Assembly: GCF_016863435.1 (NCBI RefSeq)
Contig: NZ_BOOW01000007.1
Span: 1 to 64,000 of the forward strand
DNA from: Sinosporangium siamense
GTDB lineage: Bacteria > Actinomycetota > Actinomycetes > Streptosporangiales > Streptosporangiaceae
Length of the DNA stretch: 64,000 nt
Reading direction: 5' to 3'
The notes beneath the pieces are model-generated. The model saw nothing but the letters and a program-made list of their open reading frames with translations, was not told the origin of the DNA and did no database searches. Position numbers and translations under genes: made by a program. Of the stretch, positions 26,107 to 36,215 are shown in pieces (the first letter of the stretch is position 1; every line of letters begins with the position of its first letter).

Positions 26107-26955
26107 GTGTTCAAGAAGAACAAACATGGGATTCAGGTCAAGACGCCTGAGCAGTTGGAGAAGATGCGGGCAGCGGGCCTGGTGGTGGGCCGCACCCTTC
26201 AGCTCCTCCGCGAGTCGGTGAAACCGGGTGTCACCCCGCTGGATCTGGACGCGATCGCCGAGGAGTTCATCCGCTCGCAGGGCGCGGTGCCCTCGTTCAA
26301 GGGGTATCAGGGCTTTCCCGCGACAATCTGCGCGTCGGTCAACGACGAGGTCGTGCACGGCATCCCCCGCGATGTTCGCAAGCTCCGCGAAGGCGACATC
26401 ATCTCCATCGACTGCGGCGCGATCCTGGACGGCTGGCACGGCGACTCCGCCATTACCGTCCCGGTGGGGGAGGTGGCGCCCGAACTCACCGAGTTGCTGC
26501 GGGTCACCGAGGAGTCCATGTGGCGCGGCATCGCCGCGCTGACAGTCGGTCGGCGGCTCTCCGACATCGGCTACGAGATCGAGCGCTATGTGCGGGCGCA
26601 GAAGCCGAGATACGGCATTCCGCCGGAGTACGGTGGCCACGGCATCGGCACCGAGATGCACATGGACCCGTGGGTCGCCAACCACGGGCGGCCGGGCAAG
26701 GGCCCCCGTTTCGAAGCCGGCATGTGCTTCGCCATCGAGCCCATGGTCAACCTCGGCACGGAGAAGACCCGGGTGCTGGCCGACGAGTGGACCGTCGTCA
26801 CGATCGACGGAAAGCCCTCCGCGCACTTCGAGCACAGCGTCGCCGTGACACATAATGGACCTTGGGTGCTCACTGCGATCGACGGTGGTGAGGAGCGCCT
26901 GACGCAGCTTCGAGAAGGAGCGGCCGAGTCCGGCACATCCGGGCAAAAGCCGTGA
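26107..26955 (+). CDS. map: Type I methionine aminopeptidase
   Basis: A 282-residue cytosolic metalloenzyme removing initiator Met. It has the pita-bread fold motifs ICASVNDEVVHGIP, ISIDCGAILDGWHGDSA (metal Asp residues), the GHGIGTEMH His and FAIEPMV Glu ligands. The GTG start at 26107 follows AGGGGG. It lies between adk and infA, as in many actinomycetes. Confidence 0.97.
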   Translation: MFKKNKHGIQVKTPEQLEKMRAAGLVVGRTLQLLRESVKPGVTPLDLDAIAEEFIRSQGAVPSFKGYQGFPATICASVNDEVVHGIPRDVRKLREGDIISIDCGAILDGWHGDSAITVPVGEVAPELTELLRVTEESMWRGIAALTVGRRLSDIGYEIERYVRAQKPRYGIPPEYGGHGIGTEMHMDPWVANHGRPGKGPRFEAGMCFAIEPMVNLGTEKTRVLADEWTVVTIDGKPSAHFEHSVAVTHNGPWVLTAIDGGEERLTQLREGAAESGTSGQKP

Positions 26956-26996
26956 GGGTCGGGCACATAGGCCCTTGAGCGCGGGAGTTGGTGCCG

Positions 26997-27425
26997 ATGG
27001 GGTCAAGCCCGGAGATGAGGGCTTCCGACGCCGACCGTGATCGGATCGCGGCGGTTCTCCGAGAGCACTACGCCGAGGGCAGGCTCAACGTCGAGGAGTT
27101 CGACGAGCGGCTGGAGCTGGCCTACAACGCGAAGACGCACGGCGATCTCGCGGTGCTGACCCGTGATCTGCCGTTCGTCGACATGCGCTCCTTCGCCGCC
27201 CGTCCTGAGCCCACACCGGCCAAGCCCGCCAAAGCGGACGAAGGCATGCGCGGCGCCTGGACCGTCTGGGCGATGGCCAGCGGCATCAACTGGGTGATCT
27301 GGCTGATCGTGAGCCTCACCACTTGGGAAGGCATCTATCCGTGGCCGCTGTGGGTCATGGGCCCCTGGGGCGTGGTGCTGCTCGTGAACCAGCTCTCCTC
27401 GGGAAAGCGCAAGGACGAGAAGTGA
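26997..27425 (+). CDS. DUF1707 domain membrane protein
   Basis: A 142-residue protein. Residues 8-58 are a DUF1707 domain (RASDADRDRIAAVLREHYAE, then RLNVEEFDERLELAYNAKTHGDL). A helical hairpin of two membrane spans follows (WAMASGINWVIWLIVSLT and LWVMGPWGVVLLVNQ). TTG 26988 and GTG 26991 are alternative starts; ATG 26997 has GGGAG at the best spacing. The function is unknown; such proteins are abundant in actinomycetes. Confidence 0.85.
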   Translation: MGSSPEMRASDADRDRIAAVLREHYAEGRLNVEEFDERLELAYNAKTHGDLAVLTRDLPFVDMRSFAARPEPTPAKPAKADEGMRGAWTVWAMASGINWVIWLIVSLTTWEGIYPWPLWVMGPWGVVLLVNQLSSGKRKDEK

Positions 27426-27468
27426 CCCTGAGGGCATGGCGGGAGTCGTGCCCTTTCGGGGTGGTCAC
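27422..27468 (+). terminator. Possible terminator after the DUF1707 gene
   Basis: The outer stem GTGACC/GGTCAC encloses an inner GGGCA/TGCCC stem and overlaps the stop codon. It is imperfect and has no T-run. Confidence 0.4.
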
Positions 27469-28131
27469 TGATCCTTGATCCGGCTCTAGGGGCGCGGAGC
27501 CGACCGGTGCGGCCGGAACCGCAGGTGGCCCTGCGGCGAGAGAAAGACGGCAATAGACGCACTCTTTAACTGCTGGTCGTAGTTGCCCCGGATATGCCTG
27601 GGTAGTTGATCTTTATCGGGACAATCGCCGGGTTAGGGCTCCGAGGAGCCTTCAATGTGATCAGGCCACCGTGTCCGCCCCGTCCGTGTATCGGCGGTGC
27701 CGGGCCATTGGGCGGGCACGGTTCCCCGGTTCGGGGCGCCGATCAAGCGCAGCGCTGGTCAAACTTGGGACGATCACGCAAGGCGCCGATCAAGCCGATC
27801 AAGCATGAGCCCGCTCGGCCCAAGATTGCGGCTTCGGCGCTGTTCGATAACGTTCGCGACTCCCCGCCCGATCCCCGTGAAACGCCTGCGGGGACGGGGT
27901 TCGCCGGCCGGGCTCGTGCCGTACGGCATGAGCCTCGGGAGGATTTGGCCTAGTCGGGGGCTACGCGCGGGTGGGTTAGGCAAGGTAGCCTGCACCGGTA
28001 AGGGCAATAGACGGGTCGGCCCGGCGGGTGTGGCCCGTGCGCTCACGCGAGCGCTTGTGCGCCGGTGATGGCGTTTTCACCGGTGGGCTGAGGTAACATG
28101 CTAGGTGGTTGTGTGCGCGTCTGCCGTGTGC
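27469..28131. other. Gene-free stretch upstream of infA
   Basis: About 660 bases with no supported gene. The sequence GGCGCCGATCAAGC occurs twice (27735-27748 and 27782-27795), and CGATCAAGC follows again at 27796. Small perfect hairpins are CCGCAGG/CCTGCGG at 27519-27536 and GGCTCC/GGAGCC at 27637-27650. The length is unusual for this syntenic interval. Confidence 0.4.
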
Positions 28132-28161
28132 TTCGCATTGAGCGCCCGGGTGGCGTACACT
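28132..28161 (+). promoter_or_regulatory. Candidate promoter of infA
   Basis: TTCGCA (28132-28137) and TACACT (28156-28161) are 18 bp apart, about 130 bases before infA. The -10 is good and the -35 moderate. Confidence 0.4.
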
Positions 28162-28292
28162 CCTCTTTCGGTTCACTATGACCATCGCGCGTCGGCAGCC
28201 TGGCAGGCTGCCGCTCTCTCGAAGCGTGCAAAAGGTCGCGGCTGCGTAGTGACCCGATACCTCAGACGACCGATCAGTGAAACGCGAGGGAC

Positions 28293-28514
28293 ATGCCCAA
28301 AAAAGACGGCGCCATCGAGATCGAGGGCACTGTGGTCGAGTCGCTGCCGAACGCTATGTTCCGTGTGCAACTCGACAACGGGCACAAGGTCCTGGCCCAC
28401 ATCAGCGGGAGGATGCGGATGCACTACATCCGAATTCTCCCTGACGACCGGGTTGTCGTCGAACTGAGCCCATATGACTTGAGTCGCGGGCGGATCGTCT
28501 ACCGATACAAGTAA
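28293..28514 (+). CDS. infA: Translation initiation factor IF-1
   Basis: A 73-residue OB-fold factor that blocks the 30S A site during initiation. [20 protein letters not shown] and the end [11 protein letters not shown] are near invariant. ATG 28293 follows GAGGG. It starts the infA-rpmJ-rpsM-rpsK-rpsD-rpoA-rplQ run. Confidence 0.98.
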   Translation: MPKKDGAIEIEGTVVESLPNAMFRVQLDNGHKVLAHISGRMRMHYIRILPDDRVVVELSPYDLSRGRIVYRYK

Positions 28515-28642
28515 GCCGTCGTCCGGCGTCAGCCGGGTGAGGGCAGCGCACTGTGTTGGTCCACAGTGGGTTCACCGCGGCAGATGCCGGGGTGGGGCTC
28601 CGTCCGTGTAGATCTAACCAGTCTGAGGAAACGACAGGGACT

Positions 28643-28756
28643 ATGAAGGTCAAGCCGAGCGTCAAGAAGATCTGCGACAAGTGCAAGGTGATCCGCCGGC
28701 ACGGTCGCGTCATGGTGATCTGCGACAACCTGCGCCACAAGCAGCGCCAGGGCTGA
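28643..28756 (+). CDS. rpmJ: 50S ribosomal protein L36 (zinc form)
   Basis: A 37-residue protein; the longer upstream frame is not real. The zinc ligands C11, C14, C27 and H32 are all present, so this is the zinc-binding form. It lies between infA and rpsM as expected. GAGGAA precedes the ATG. Confidence 0.97.
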   Translation: MKVKPSVKKICDKCKVIRRHGRVMVICDNLRHKQRQG

Positions 28757-28783
28757 TCGCACGCAAGAAACTGGCCTCGCCTT

Positions 28784-28806
28784 GAGTCCGCTCTCGTAGC
28801 GGACTC
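28784..28806 (+). terminator. Hairpin between rpmJ and rpsM
   Basis: GAGTCCGCT and AGCGGACTC form a perfect 9-bp stem with a 5-base loop, 27 bases after rpmJ, in a 224-base gap. No T-run follows; it may attenuate rather than end transcription. Confidence 0.45.
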
Positions 28807-28980
28807 GACGCATGTGAGGCCGACAAAACAACACGCGTCACACCCGCGCAGGCGGGACCCACTCGTTGGGTTTCGTACCACGCGGGAGACCCCCGGTCGG
28901 AGGCCGGGGCCCTCGCCCCGGGCATGGGGAGGGGAAGTGAGGCGTAGGACCTCCGCCAAAACGAAGGAGAATGCCCGACC

Positions 28981-29361
28981 ATGGCTCGCCTGGTTGGCGT
29001 CGACCTCCCCCGCGACAAGCGGTTGGAGATCGCTCTCACCTACATTTACGGCATCGGCCGTACCCGCGCTCAGGAGATCCTGGCGGCCACCGGCATCAGT
29101 CCGGATCTGCGTGTGCACCAGCTCGGTGACGCCGAGCTCGTGCCCATGCGTGACTACATCGAGGCCAACTTCAAGATCGAAGGTGACCTCCGCCGCGAGG
29201 TTCAGGCCGACATCCGTCGCAAGATCGAGATCGGCTGCTACCAGGGCATCCGGCACCGCAAGGGCCTTCCTGTCCACGGGCAGCGCACGCAGACCAACGC
29301 GCGCACCCGCAAGGGCAAGAAGAAGACCGTCGCCGGCAAGAAGAAGCCCGGCAAGAAGTAG
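28981..29361 (+). CDS. rpsM: 30S ribosomal protein S13
   Basis: A 126-residue 30S head protein touching the P-site t[28 protein letters not shown] and [18 protein letters not shown] are canonical, followed by a Lys-rich end. ATG 28981 follows AAGGAGA. Confidence 0.98.
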   Translation: MARLVGVDLPRDKRLEIALTYIYGIGRTRAQEILAATGISPDLRVHQLGDAELVPMRDYIEANFKIEGDLRREVQADIRRKIEIGCYQGIRHRKGLPVHGQRTQTNARTRKGKKKTVAGKKKPGKK

Positions 29362-29401
29362 TCCGCACGCAGGACCGACGACCTTTCGGAGATAGCGCTA
29401 C

Positions 29402-29806
29402 ATGCCTCCTAAGAGCCGCCAGGGTGCACCTAAGAAGGTGCGCCGCAAGGAAAAGAAGAACGTCGCTCACGGGCACGCCCACATCAAGAGCACGTTCAAC
29501 AACACGATCGTTTCGATCACCGACCCGAGCGGGAACGTGATCTCCTGGGCCTCCGCCGGCCACGTCGGCTTCAAGGGCTCCCGCAAGTCCACGCCGTTCG
29601 CCGCGCAGATGGCCGCTGAGAACGCCGCCCGCCGCGCTATGGAGCACGGCATGCGCAAGGTCGACGTCTTCGTCAAGGGTCCCGGCTCCGGCCGTGAGAC
29701 CGCGATCCGCTCGCTTCAGGCCACCGGCCTTGAGGTGGGTTCGATCCAGGACGTCACCCCCGTGCCGCACAACGGCTGCCGCCCGCCCAAGCGTCGTCGC
29801 GTTTGA
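29402..29806 (+). CDS. rpsK: 30S ribosomal protein S11
   Basis: A 134-residue platform protein. [32 protein letters not shown] and [13 protein letters not shown] are family hallmarks. It lies 40 bases after rpsM and 20 before rpsD. Confidence 0.98.
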   Translation: MPPKSRQGAPKKVRRKEKKNVAHGHAHIKSTFNNTIVSITDPSGNVISWASAGHVGFKGSRKSTPFAAQMAAENAARRAMEHGMRKVDVFVKGPGSGRETAIRSLQATGLEVGSIQDVTPVPHNGCRPPKRRRV

Positions 29807-29826
29807 GCCCCAGGAGATAAAGAGAA

Positions 29827-30453
29827 ATGGCTCGTTACACCGGAGCGGACTGCAAGCTCTGCCGCCGTGAGAAGACCAAGCTCTTCCTCAAGGGCAAGAA
29901 GTGCGATTCCGCCAAGTGCCCGATCGAGATCCGTCCTTACCCGCCGGGTGAGCACGGTCGCGGTCGTCCCAAGGAGTCTGAATACCAGCTCCAGCTTCGT
30001 GAGAAGCAGAAGACCCGCCGCATCTACGGCATCCTCGAGAAGCAGTTCCGCAACTACTACGAGGAAGCCAACCGCAAGACCGGCAAGACCGGCGAGAACC
30101 TCCTCCAGATCCTGGAGAGCCGTCTCGACAACGTGGTCTACCGCGCCGGTTTCGCGGAGTCGCGCGACGCCGCCCGCCAGCAGGTCCGTCACGGCCACAT
30201 CACCGTGAACGGGCGTAAGGTGGACATCCCGTCGTACCGCGTGCGTGAGCATGACATCGTCGAGGTGCGTGACCGCGCTCGCAACCTCATGCCCTATGAG
30301 GTCGCCCGTGCGACCGCGGGTGACAAGACGGTCCCGGCCTGGCTGGGCGTCGTCCCCGAGGCTCTGCGGGTGCTCGTCCACCAGCTCCCGGTCCGTCAGC
30401 AGATCGACACCCAGGTCCAGGAGCAGCTCATCGTCGAGCTCTACTCCAAGTAG
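29827..30453 (+). CDS. rpsD: 30S ribosomal protein S4 (zinc form)
   Basis: A 208-residue assembly-initiating protein. Cys residues C9, C12, C26 and C31 form an N-terminal zinc site, so this is the C+ form. The S4 RNA-binding domain has [20 protein letters not shown] and [20 protein letters not shown]. It is just upstream of rpoA, as in most bacteria. Confidence 0.98.
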   Translation: MARYTGADCKLCRREKTKLFLKGKKCDSAKCPIEIRPYPPGEHGRGRPKESEYQLQLREKQKTRRIYGILEKQFRNYYEEANRKTGKTGENLLQILESRLDNVVYRAGFAESRDAARQQVRHGHITVNGRKVDIPSYRVREHDIVEVRDRARNLMPYEVARATAGDKTVPAWLGVVPEALRVLVHQLPVRQQIDTQVQEQLIVELYSK

Positions 30454-30505
30454 ACGCTCACCGGCACGTCCGTCCTCTCCGGGGCGGGCGTGCCACACGG
30501 CTTTC

Positions 30506-30526
30506 GGCCGCACCTCGCGTGCGGCC
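30506..30526 (+). terminator. Hairpin between rpsD and rpoA
   Basis: GGCCGCAC and GTGCGGCC form a perfect 8-bp stem with a 5-base loop. A second, GGTGGCG with CGCCACT, follows near 30540-30567. Neither has a T-run. Confidence 0.4.
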
Positions 30527-30598
30527 AGGGCCGGCAGTCCAGGTGGCGTCAAATAGCGGGCGCCACTTGTCCACCTCACCGCAAGGGGGAGAGACCAC

Positions 30599-31615
30599 AT
30601 GCTGATCGCTCAGCGTCCCGGTCTGCTCGAAGAGCAGATCGACGAGACCCGGTCGAAGTTCGTCATTGAGCCGCTGGAGCCGGGTTTCGGCTACACCATC
30701 GGCAACTCGCTGCGCCGCACGCTGCTGTCCTCCATTCCGGGGGCGGCCGTCACGAGCATCCGCATCGAGGGTGTTCTGCACGAGTTCTCCACCGTGCCCG
30801 GGGTCAAGGAAGACGTCACCGACATCATCCTGAACCTCAAGGAGCTGGTCGTCTCCTCCGAGCACGACGAGCCCGTCGTGATGTACCTCCGCAAGCAAGG
30901 CCCCGGTGAGGTCACCGCCGCCGACATCGCGCCCCCGGCCGGTGTCGAGGTGCACAACCCCGAGCTGCGCATCGCCACGCTGAACGGCAAGGCCAAGCTG
31001 GAGATGGAGCTGACCGTCGAGCGCGGTCGCGGCTACGTCTCCGCCGCTCAGAACAAGCAGCCCGGTCAGGAGATCGGCCGCATTCCGATCGACTCGATCT
31101 ACTCGCCCGTCCTCAAGGTCACCTACAAGGTCGAGGCGACCCGAGTCGAGCAGCGCACCGACTTCGACCGTCTGATCCTGGACGTCGAGACCAAGCCGTG
31201 CATGAAGCCGCGCGACGCCGTGGCCTCCGCCGGTAAGACCCTCGTCGAGCTGTTCGGCCTGGCCCGTGAGCTCAACGTCGAGGCCGAGGGCATCGACATC
31301 GGCCCGTCGCCCACGGACGCGGCCCTGGCCGCCGACCTGGCGCTGCCGATCGAGGAGCTCAACCTCACGGTCCGGTCCTACAACTGCCTCAAGCGCGAGG
31401 GCATCCACACCGTGGGTGAGCTCGTGGCCCGCAGCGAGCAGGACCTGCTCGACATCCGCAACTTCGGCGCGAAGTCCATCGAAGAGGTCAAGCAGAAGCT
31501 CCACGAGATGACGCTTTCCCTCAAGGACTCCCCGCCCGGATTCGACCCGAGCTCCGTCGCCGGCGACTACGCCGACGACGACGACAGCCGTTACGTCGAG
31601 ACCGAGCAGTACTAG
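30599..31615 (+). CDS. rpoA: DNA-directed RNA polymerase subunit alpha
   Basis: A 338-residue subunit. The N-terminal dimerisation domain has [28 protein letters not shown]. The C-terminal helix-hairpin-helix domain has [33 protein letters not shown]. The acidic tail is typical. ATG 30599 follows AAGGGGGAGAG. Confidence 0.99.
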   Translation: MLIAQRPGLLEEQIDETRSKFVIEPLEPGFGYTIGNSLRRTLLSSIPGAAVTSIRIEGVLHEFSTVPGVKEDVTDIILNLKELVVSSEHDEPVVMYLRKQGPGEVTAADIAPPAGVEVHNPELRIATLNGKAKLEMELTVERGRGYVSAAQNKQPGQEIGRIPIDSIYSPVLKVTYKVEATRVEQRTDFDRLILDVETKPCMKPRDAVASAGKTLVELFGLARELNVEAEGIDIGPSPTDAALAADLALPIEELNLTVRSYNCLKREGIHTVGELVARSEQDLLDIRNFGAKSIEEVKQKLHEMTLSLKDSPPGFDPSSVAGDYADDDDSRYVETEQY

Positions 31616-31747
31616 CAGTGAGCCTGTCCCGCCCGTTCGCGGGTGGGACAGGGCAAATGTCTAAGGGAGGCCGGCGATCACGCCGTCCTCCCGCCCGACT
31701 CCGGTACCTCATACGGCCGGGGCGGGTTATCCCACAAGGAGATCACC

Positions 31748-32254
31748 ATGCCCAAGCCCACCAAGGGCGCGCGTCTCGGCGGTAGCCCGGCGCACCAGCG
31801 GCTGATCCTGGCCAACCTCGCCACCCAGCTCTTCCAGCACGGTCGCATCCGCACGACCGAGGCCAAGGCCAAGCGCCTTCGCCCGCTGGCCGAGCGCCTG
31901 ATCACCAAGGCCAAGAAGGGCGACATCCACAACCGTCGCCTCGTGCTGACCGTGGTCAAGGACAAGGGTGTCGTGCACCACCTGTTCACCGAGATCGCGC
32001 CGCGTTTCGCGGAGCGTCCCGGTGGCTACACCCGGATCACCAAGATCGGTCAGCGCAAGGGTGACGCCGCGTCGATGGCGGTCATCGAGCTCGTGACCGA
32101 GCCGCTCAAGGGCACGACCGTGACCCGCACGGCCCCGGCCGAGGAGACGACGCCGGCTGAGGCTCCCGAGGCCGCGGAGTCCGCGGCCCCCGAGGAGGAG
32201 GCCGCCGAGGCCCCCGCCACCGAGGGTGCGGAGAGCAAGAAGGACGAGTCCTGA
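31748..32254 (+). CDS. rplQ: 50S ribosomal protein L17 with acidic tail
   Basis: A 168-residue protein. The core ([55 protein letters not shown]) is about 115 residues. An Ala/Glu-rich tail of about 50 residues follows, as in other actinomycetes. The frame is open upstream, but ATG 31748 with AAGGAGA gives the family start. A terminator follows. Confidence 0.97.
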   Translation: MPKPTKGARLGGSPAHQRLILANLATQLFQHGRIRTTEAKAKRLRPLAERLITKAKKGDIHNRRLVLTVVKDKGVVHHLFTEIAPRFAERPGGYTRITKIGQRKGDAASMAVIELVTEPLKGTTVTRTAPAEETTPAEAPEAAESAAPEEEAAEAPATEGAESKKDES

Positions 32255-32271
32255 TTTTTCAGGATCTTGGG

Positions 32272-32310
32272 CGTGCCCGGTGCCTCCTCGCGAGAGGGGT
32301 GCCGGGCACG
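32272..32310 (+). terminator. Terminator after rplQ
   Basis: CGTGCCCGG pairs with CCGGGCACG (32272-32280 with 32302-32310), with an inner partial stem, then TTCGTATTG. It lies 17 bases after the stop. Confidence 0.65.
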
Positions 32311-32369
32311 TTCGTATTGAGGGCCCGCTCGCGCTCCACGACGGCGCGGGCCGCAGGAGGATGGCATCG

Positions 32370-33227
32370 GTGAACGACGTACGGCTGCGCCTGGACCTGG
32401 CCTATGAGGGCACCGACTTCTCGGGGTGGGCACGCCAGCCCGGGCGCCGCACGGTCCAAGGGGAGATCGAGTCGGCGCTCGCCAAGATCCTGCGCCTCGA
32501 CCCCGGTCCGTCGCTCACCGTCGCCGGGCGCACCGACGCCGGTGTGCACGCACGTGGTCAAGTGGCCCACGTGGACGTGCCTCTCGGCGGATTGGAGACC
32601 GCGGGCATCGATCCCGGAGCCGCTGAGGGACTCGCACGGCTGCTGAGACGCCTCGGCGGTCTCCTGCCACCCGATATCCGCATATTTCGCGTTTCCGTGG
32701 CTCTTGAGGGCTTTGACGCGCGCTTCTCCGCACTGTCCAGGCGCTACGCCTATCGGGTCAGTGACGCTCCCGGCGGTGTCGACCCCCTCCGCCGCCGCGA
32801 GGTGCTCTGGCACCATCGCCCCCTCGACCTCGGCCTGCTCAACCGGGCCGCCGTCCACCTTCTCGGCGAACACGACTTCGCCGCCTTCTGCAAACGCCGC
32901 GACGGCGCGACCACCATCCGCGAGCTCCAGCGTCTCGACTGGATCCGCGACGCCGAAGGTCACCTGGTGGCCACCGTCGTCGCCGACGCCTTCTGCCATT
33001 CGATGGTCAGGGCCCTCGTCGGCTCCCTCCTCGTGGTCGGCGACGGCCGCCGCCCCGCCGAATGGCCGGGCCAGGTGCTGGCGGCAGCCGTACGCGACTC
33101 GGGGGTGGGGGTCGCTCCCGCTCACGGCCTGTGCCTGGAGGAGGTGCGTTATCCGGCGGCCGAGGAGCTCGCGCGACGGGCTCAGCTGACCCGGCGGGTG
33201 CGCACGCTGCCCGACCTCCGTCCCTAG
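32370..33227 (+). CDS. truA: tRNA pseudouridine(38-40) synthase TruA
   Basis: A 285-residue enzyme making pseudouridine at positions 38-40 of the tRNA anticodon arm. The catalytic Asp is D56 in [17 protein letters not shown] and [11 protein letters not shown] are further family motifs. An ATG nine bases upstream directly abuts AGGAGG with no spacing; GTG 32370 is nine bases from it and is preferred. It follows rplQ, as is common in actinomycetes. Confidence 0.95.
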   Translation: MNDVRLRLDLAYEGTDFSGWARQPGRRTVQGEIESALAKILRLDPGPSLTVAGRTDAGVHARGQVAHVDVPLGGLETAGIDPGAAEGLARLLRRLGGLLPPDIRIFRVSVALEGFDARFSALSRRYAYRVSDAPGGVDPLRRREVLWHHRPLDLGLLNRAAVHLLGEHDFAAFCKRRDGATTIRELQRLDWIRDAEGHLVATVVADAFCHSMVRALVGSLLVVGDGRRPAEWPGQVLAAAVRDSGVGVAPAHGLCLEEVRYPAAEELARRAQLTRRVRTLPDLRP

Positions 33228-33233
33228 CAAGCG

Positions 33234-33261
33234 GTCCCCGCCCCTTGAAAGGGACGGGGAC
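33234..33261. terminator. Bidirectional terminator between truA and a convergent gene
   Basis: GTCCCCG and CGGGGAC enclose an inner CCCTT/AAGGG helix. It sits between two converging stops and can serve both. Confidence 0.65.
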
Positions 33262-33273
33262 GTGCCTTGCGGG

Positions 33274-36051
33274 TCAGTTGGTGATGCGGCGTTCGAGGGC
33301 CGAGGCCGTGGTGTCGCGGAAGGCGCTACTGATCTTGCCGAGCGGTTTGTCGTTGTCGGTGGGGGTCCGGCCGTCGCTGTGCGTGGCATAGCTGAAGACG
33401 ATGTAGCGGCCCCAGACGTAGCCCGAGGCGTAGCCGCCGGCGATGTGCACACGGTCGGCGCCCGAGCCGTTCTTGCCGGGGAGAGCGCGGAACCACAGGT
33501 TGTTCTTGAAGTTTCGCAGGTCGTTCACCGCGGTGGCCGCCTCATGGGTGGGGAGTACGGCGATGCCGGTGGTAACGGCGTACTTCTGTTTCTTGTCCAC
33601 GTAGGTGGCGCGGAGCACGCGGCTGCATTGTTGTCTGCTCAGTTCCTTGGCGAAGGGCCCGGCAGCCGCCTTGCCACACTTATTGGTGAGGTCCGTTTTA
33701 ATGCGGACAAAGGTGCTTTCGCCGATTTCTAGTTTCTTGCTGGGGAACACCTCGGCGACTGTCATTTTGCGGGGATCTGTCGACTCCGCATCGAGGAGCG
33801 TTGTGCTCAGATCATCAGGCTCCGGCAGAACCGGGGCCTCGTCCGGCGGGCTCATGTCCTCGGGTTGATCGTGCAGTGCCGTACCCGGGCCGTCCGGGGA
33901 CAGGGCGCGGAACGCGAAGTAGCCTCCCGTCGCCAGACCCACGATGAGCAGCACGCCGGCGACTGCGAACAGCGCGGCTCTGCCCTTTCCGCTCTCGACC
34001 GGGTTGGCCGTCTGCTCGGGCGCCGCCGGGTCGGTCGTGCCCGGCGGTGTGAACGGGCCGCGTACGGCGGGTGTTTGCGCCTGCGGGTTCCAGTCCGGGG
34101 GAGCCAGGGGTTTGCCGGACGTGTCGCCTTCTGCGGGTGGTTGGCCGCTCTCCGGGCTGGGGCGCGGGCGCGGCTCGGGAACGATCGGCGTGTTGTCCGG
34201 CATGCTGTGGCGCCGTGGTTTGCGGCGCGGCATCGTGCCGGTGGCCTCGTCCTCTTGCGCGGGTTCCGGCACCGGTGGGGAGTCCGGCTGGGGAGGGGCG
34301 GCGTCGGCCGGTTTCGGGGGACCGTTACCGGGTGGCATGGCGGTGGGGACTGTTGTGCTCTCCGGTCCCAAGACGTCGCCGTCGGGGAACGGGCCCGGCG
34401 GCCTGCCGGCTTCGACCGTGGGTTCGTCGCGGACTACATGACCCTGAATGACCTGAGGATGCGCTTCTTCCTCACCTTGGCTGCCCTGCGGGGGAGTGTC
34501 ACCGGGGAGCACGGTGTCCGGTGGAATGGGCAGGATCACACCCGGGGGGAACGCGGTCCCCGTGATCGGAACGCTCACTGGGGAGTCCCGCGGGCCGCCT
34601 GCCCCCGGGCGCTGCTGGGCCTTCCACAGCGGGTCGTCGCCGTCGACCTTCGCCGCAGCGTCACTCCACGACGGCTCGGCGACCGATTCGCCTGTGGCGG
34701 CGGGCCATGACCGCTCATTCGGCACATCGGCCCCTGGAACCGGCCACACCCTCATCCCTGCGGCAGCGGCCGTGTAACCGGGCGGCGGTTGCCATCCCTT
34801 CCCTGCCGGGTCGGTGCTCTCCGCATCGGATGTGTGGGCCGGTGGCAACCTCAGGCCGCCGGGATCGGTGGGGGCCTCGGTGAAGCGCGGCGGCTCGGCC
34901 GGTGCGGTGCCACCTCCCGCCGCGGTCGGCGTCTGGCGACCGGCTGCGGGTGGGGTGGTCGGCGGCTGGGGGGTGGCGGTTCCGCTGTTCGGCGGCTGCT
35001 GGGCGGTGGGGCCGCCCGGCCTATTGGCCGGGGTGGGTCTGCGCGGGAGCGGGGGAGGGGCGGGCGCCTGGGGCGACACGGGCCCCGAGGAGGGCGGCGG
35101 GGGAGTCTGCCCTCCTGCCGCATTGGGGGCTGCGCTGCCGGGGGGCTGCGCTTGAGCTCCCGCCGGCCCGCTGGGTGGCATGCCGGTCGCGGGATTGGGG
35201 GGAGTCTGTCCGCCCCGGTTGCCGGGAGGTTGTGCCTGAGGTCTAGGCGGCACTCCGCCAGGGGCGGGAGGCAGCTGGGGGCTGCCCGCTGGGTGGGGCG
35301 GCGGTGCCGGAATCCCCGGGAGGGGGCTGCGGGGGGCCTGGTGCCCCGCAGGAGGGCCGGGCGGCGCCTGTCCGTTAGCCGGGCCGGGAAGTCGCGAAGC
35401 GGGTGCCTGACGTCCGTCGGCGGGCGTGTGCCTTTGGGGCAGCGGAGGTACGGCGGAGCCTGCGGGTGGCGTCGCGGGGCTGGGGGGGTTCGCCGTGCCG
35501 GGACCGCCAGGGCTGGAGGGGGCCCCGGTGTTCGGCGCTTGGCCGATCTGGCCCTGGGGCGCGGCGGAAGGCCCCCCGGGGATGTGCACCGGGAGGGTGT
35601 TCCCTCCGTCGGTCGTGCCGGCCTCGCCGCCGCCGCGGTTTTCGGGGGCGGCGCGTTTGCCGCGGGAGGCCATGGGGGCCGAAGGACCTTGGGGGTCGGT
35701 GGACCGCGGCCCGGAATGACGGCCCGCACTCGGAGGCGGGCCGGGCGGCGGGGGTGGGGCGCCGGGCTCAGGCCGGGGACCGGGCGGTGGGGGTAATGGG
35801 ATGCCGGGCTCAGGCCGGGGACCGGGCGGCGAGGGGGGTGGGGCGGCGGATTCGGGCTGGGAGCCGGGTGGAACCGCAGGGGGAGCGGCCGTCTCGCCCT
35901 CTGCGGGGGGAGGCGGTGGGGGGTGTTCGGTCTGTCCTGCCTGGCCTGATGAGGGGGGCGGCCGTTGCCCGAAGCTCGGCGGCGGTGTCGCCGGAGCCGT
36001 TGAGCCCTCGGTGTCGCGTTCCTGCTCAGACCCAGAATCCTGGCCACGCAT
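33274..36051 (-). CDS. Proline-rich single-pass membrane protein with extracytoplasmic two-Cys domain
   Basis: A 925-residue protein. Residues 1 to about 690 are Pro/Gly/Ala-rich and disordered, with repeats such as GPRPEPGAPPPPPG. One membrane span lies at about 693-717, and an outside domain of about 208 residues holds C792 and C809. The N-terminus is inside by the positive-inside rule. The outside domain matches that of the next gene: the PLTIKELF-like MTVAEVF stretch, the Cys pair, CSRVLRA versus CTQIIRA, and ALPGK versus PLPGK. The start is uncertain: ATG 36051 has weak ribosome-binding signals. The function is unknown; a surface or envelope role is likely. Confidence 0.75.
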   Translation of the reverse strand: MRGQDSGSEQERDTEGSTAPATPPPSFGQRPPPSSGQAGQTEHPPPPPPAEGETAAPPAVPPGSQPESAAPPPSPPGPRPEPGIPLPPPPGPRPEPGAPPPPPGPPPSAGRHSGPRSTDPQGPSAPMASRGKRAAPENRGGGEAGTTDGGNTLPVHIPGGPSAAPQGQIGQAPNTGAPSSPGGPGTANPPSPATPPAGSAVPPLPQRHTPADGRQAPASRLPGPANGQAPPGPPAGHQAPRSPLPGIPAPPPHPAGSPQLPPAPGGVPPRPQAQPPGNRGGQTPPNPATGMPPSGPAGAQAQPPGSAAPNAAGGQTPPPPSSGPVSPQAPAPPPLPRRPTPANRPGGPTAQQPPNSGTATPQPPTTPPAAGRQTPTAAGGGTAPAEPPRFTEAPTDPGGLRLPPAHTSDAESTDPAGKGWQPPPGYTAAAAGMRVWPVPGADVPNERSWPAATGESVAEPSWSDAAAKVDGDDPLWKAQQRPGAGGPRDSPVSVPITGTAFPPGVILPIPPDTVLPGDTPPQGSQGEEEAHPQVIQGHVVRDEPTVEAGRPPGPFPDGDVLGPESTTVPTAMPPGNGPPKPADAAPPQPDSPPVPEPAQEDEATGTMPRRKPRRHSMPDNTPIVPEPRPRPSPESGQPPAEGDTSGKPLAPPDWNPQAQTPAVRGPFTPPGTTDPAAPEQTANPVESGKGRAALFAVAGVLLIVGLATGGYFAFRALSPDGPGTALHDQPEDMSPPDEAPVLPEPDDLSTTLLDAESTDPRKMTVAEVFPSKKLEIGESTFVRIKTDLTNKCGKAAAGPFAKELSRQQCSRVLRATYVDKKQKYAVTTGIAVLPTHEAATAVNDLRNFKNNLWFRALPGKNGSGADRVHIAGGYASGYVWGRYIVFSYATHSDGRTPTDNDKPLGKISSAFRDTTASALERRITN

Positions 36052-36215
36052 ACGGCGAAGCGTAGCGAGACTCCTAGATCATCATGCCGGTATGCGGCTT
36101 TACCGGGTCGATCTGGACGTGATTTGTCCCCCGTGATGCCACTTGAGTGAGTCGTGGTGCTGGTGTGATGCCGGGGAAAAGAAGGCTCATGCCGTACCTC
36201 CCGGGCGCCGGCGGG

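Noticed and set aside
27976-27994. TTAGGCAAGGTAGCCTGCA resembling a DtxR/IdeR iron box
   Set aside because: The right half departs from the consensus at several positions, and no iron gene follows.
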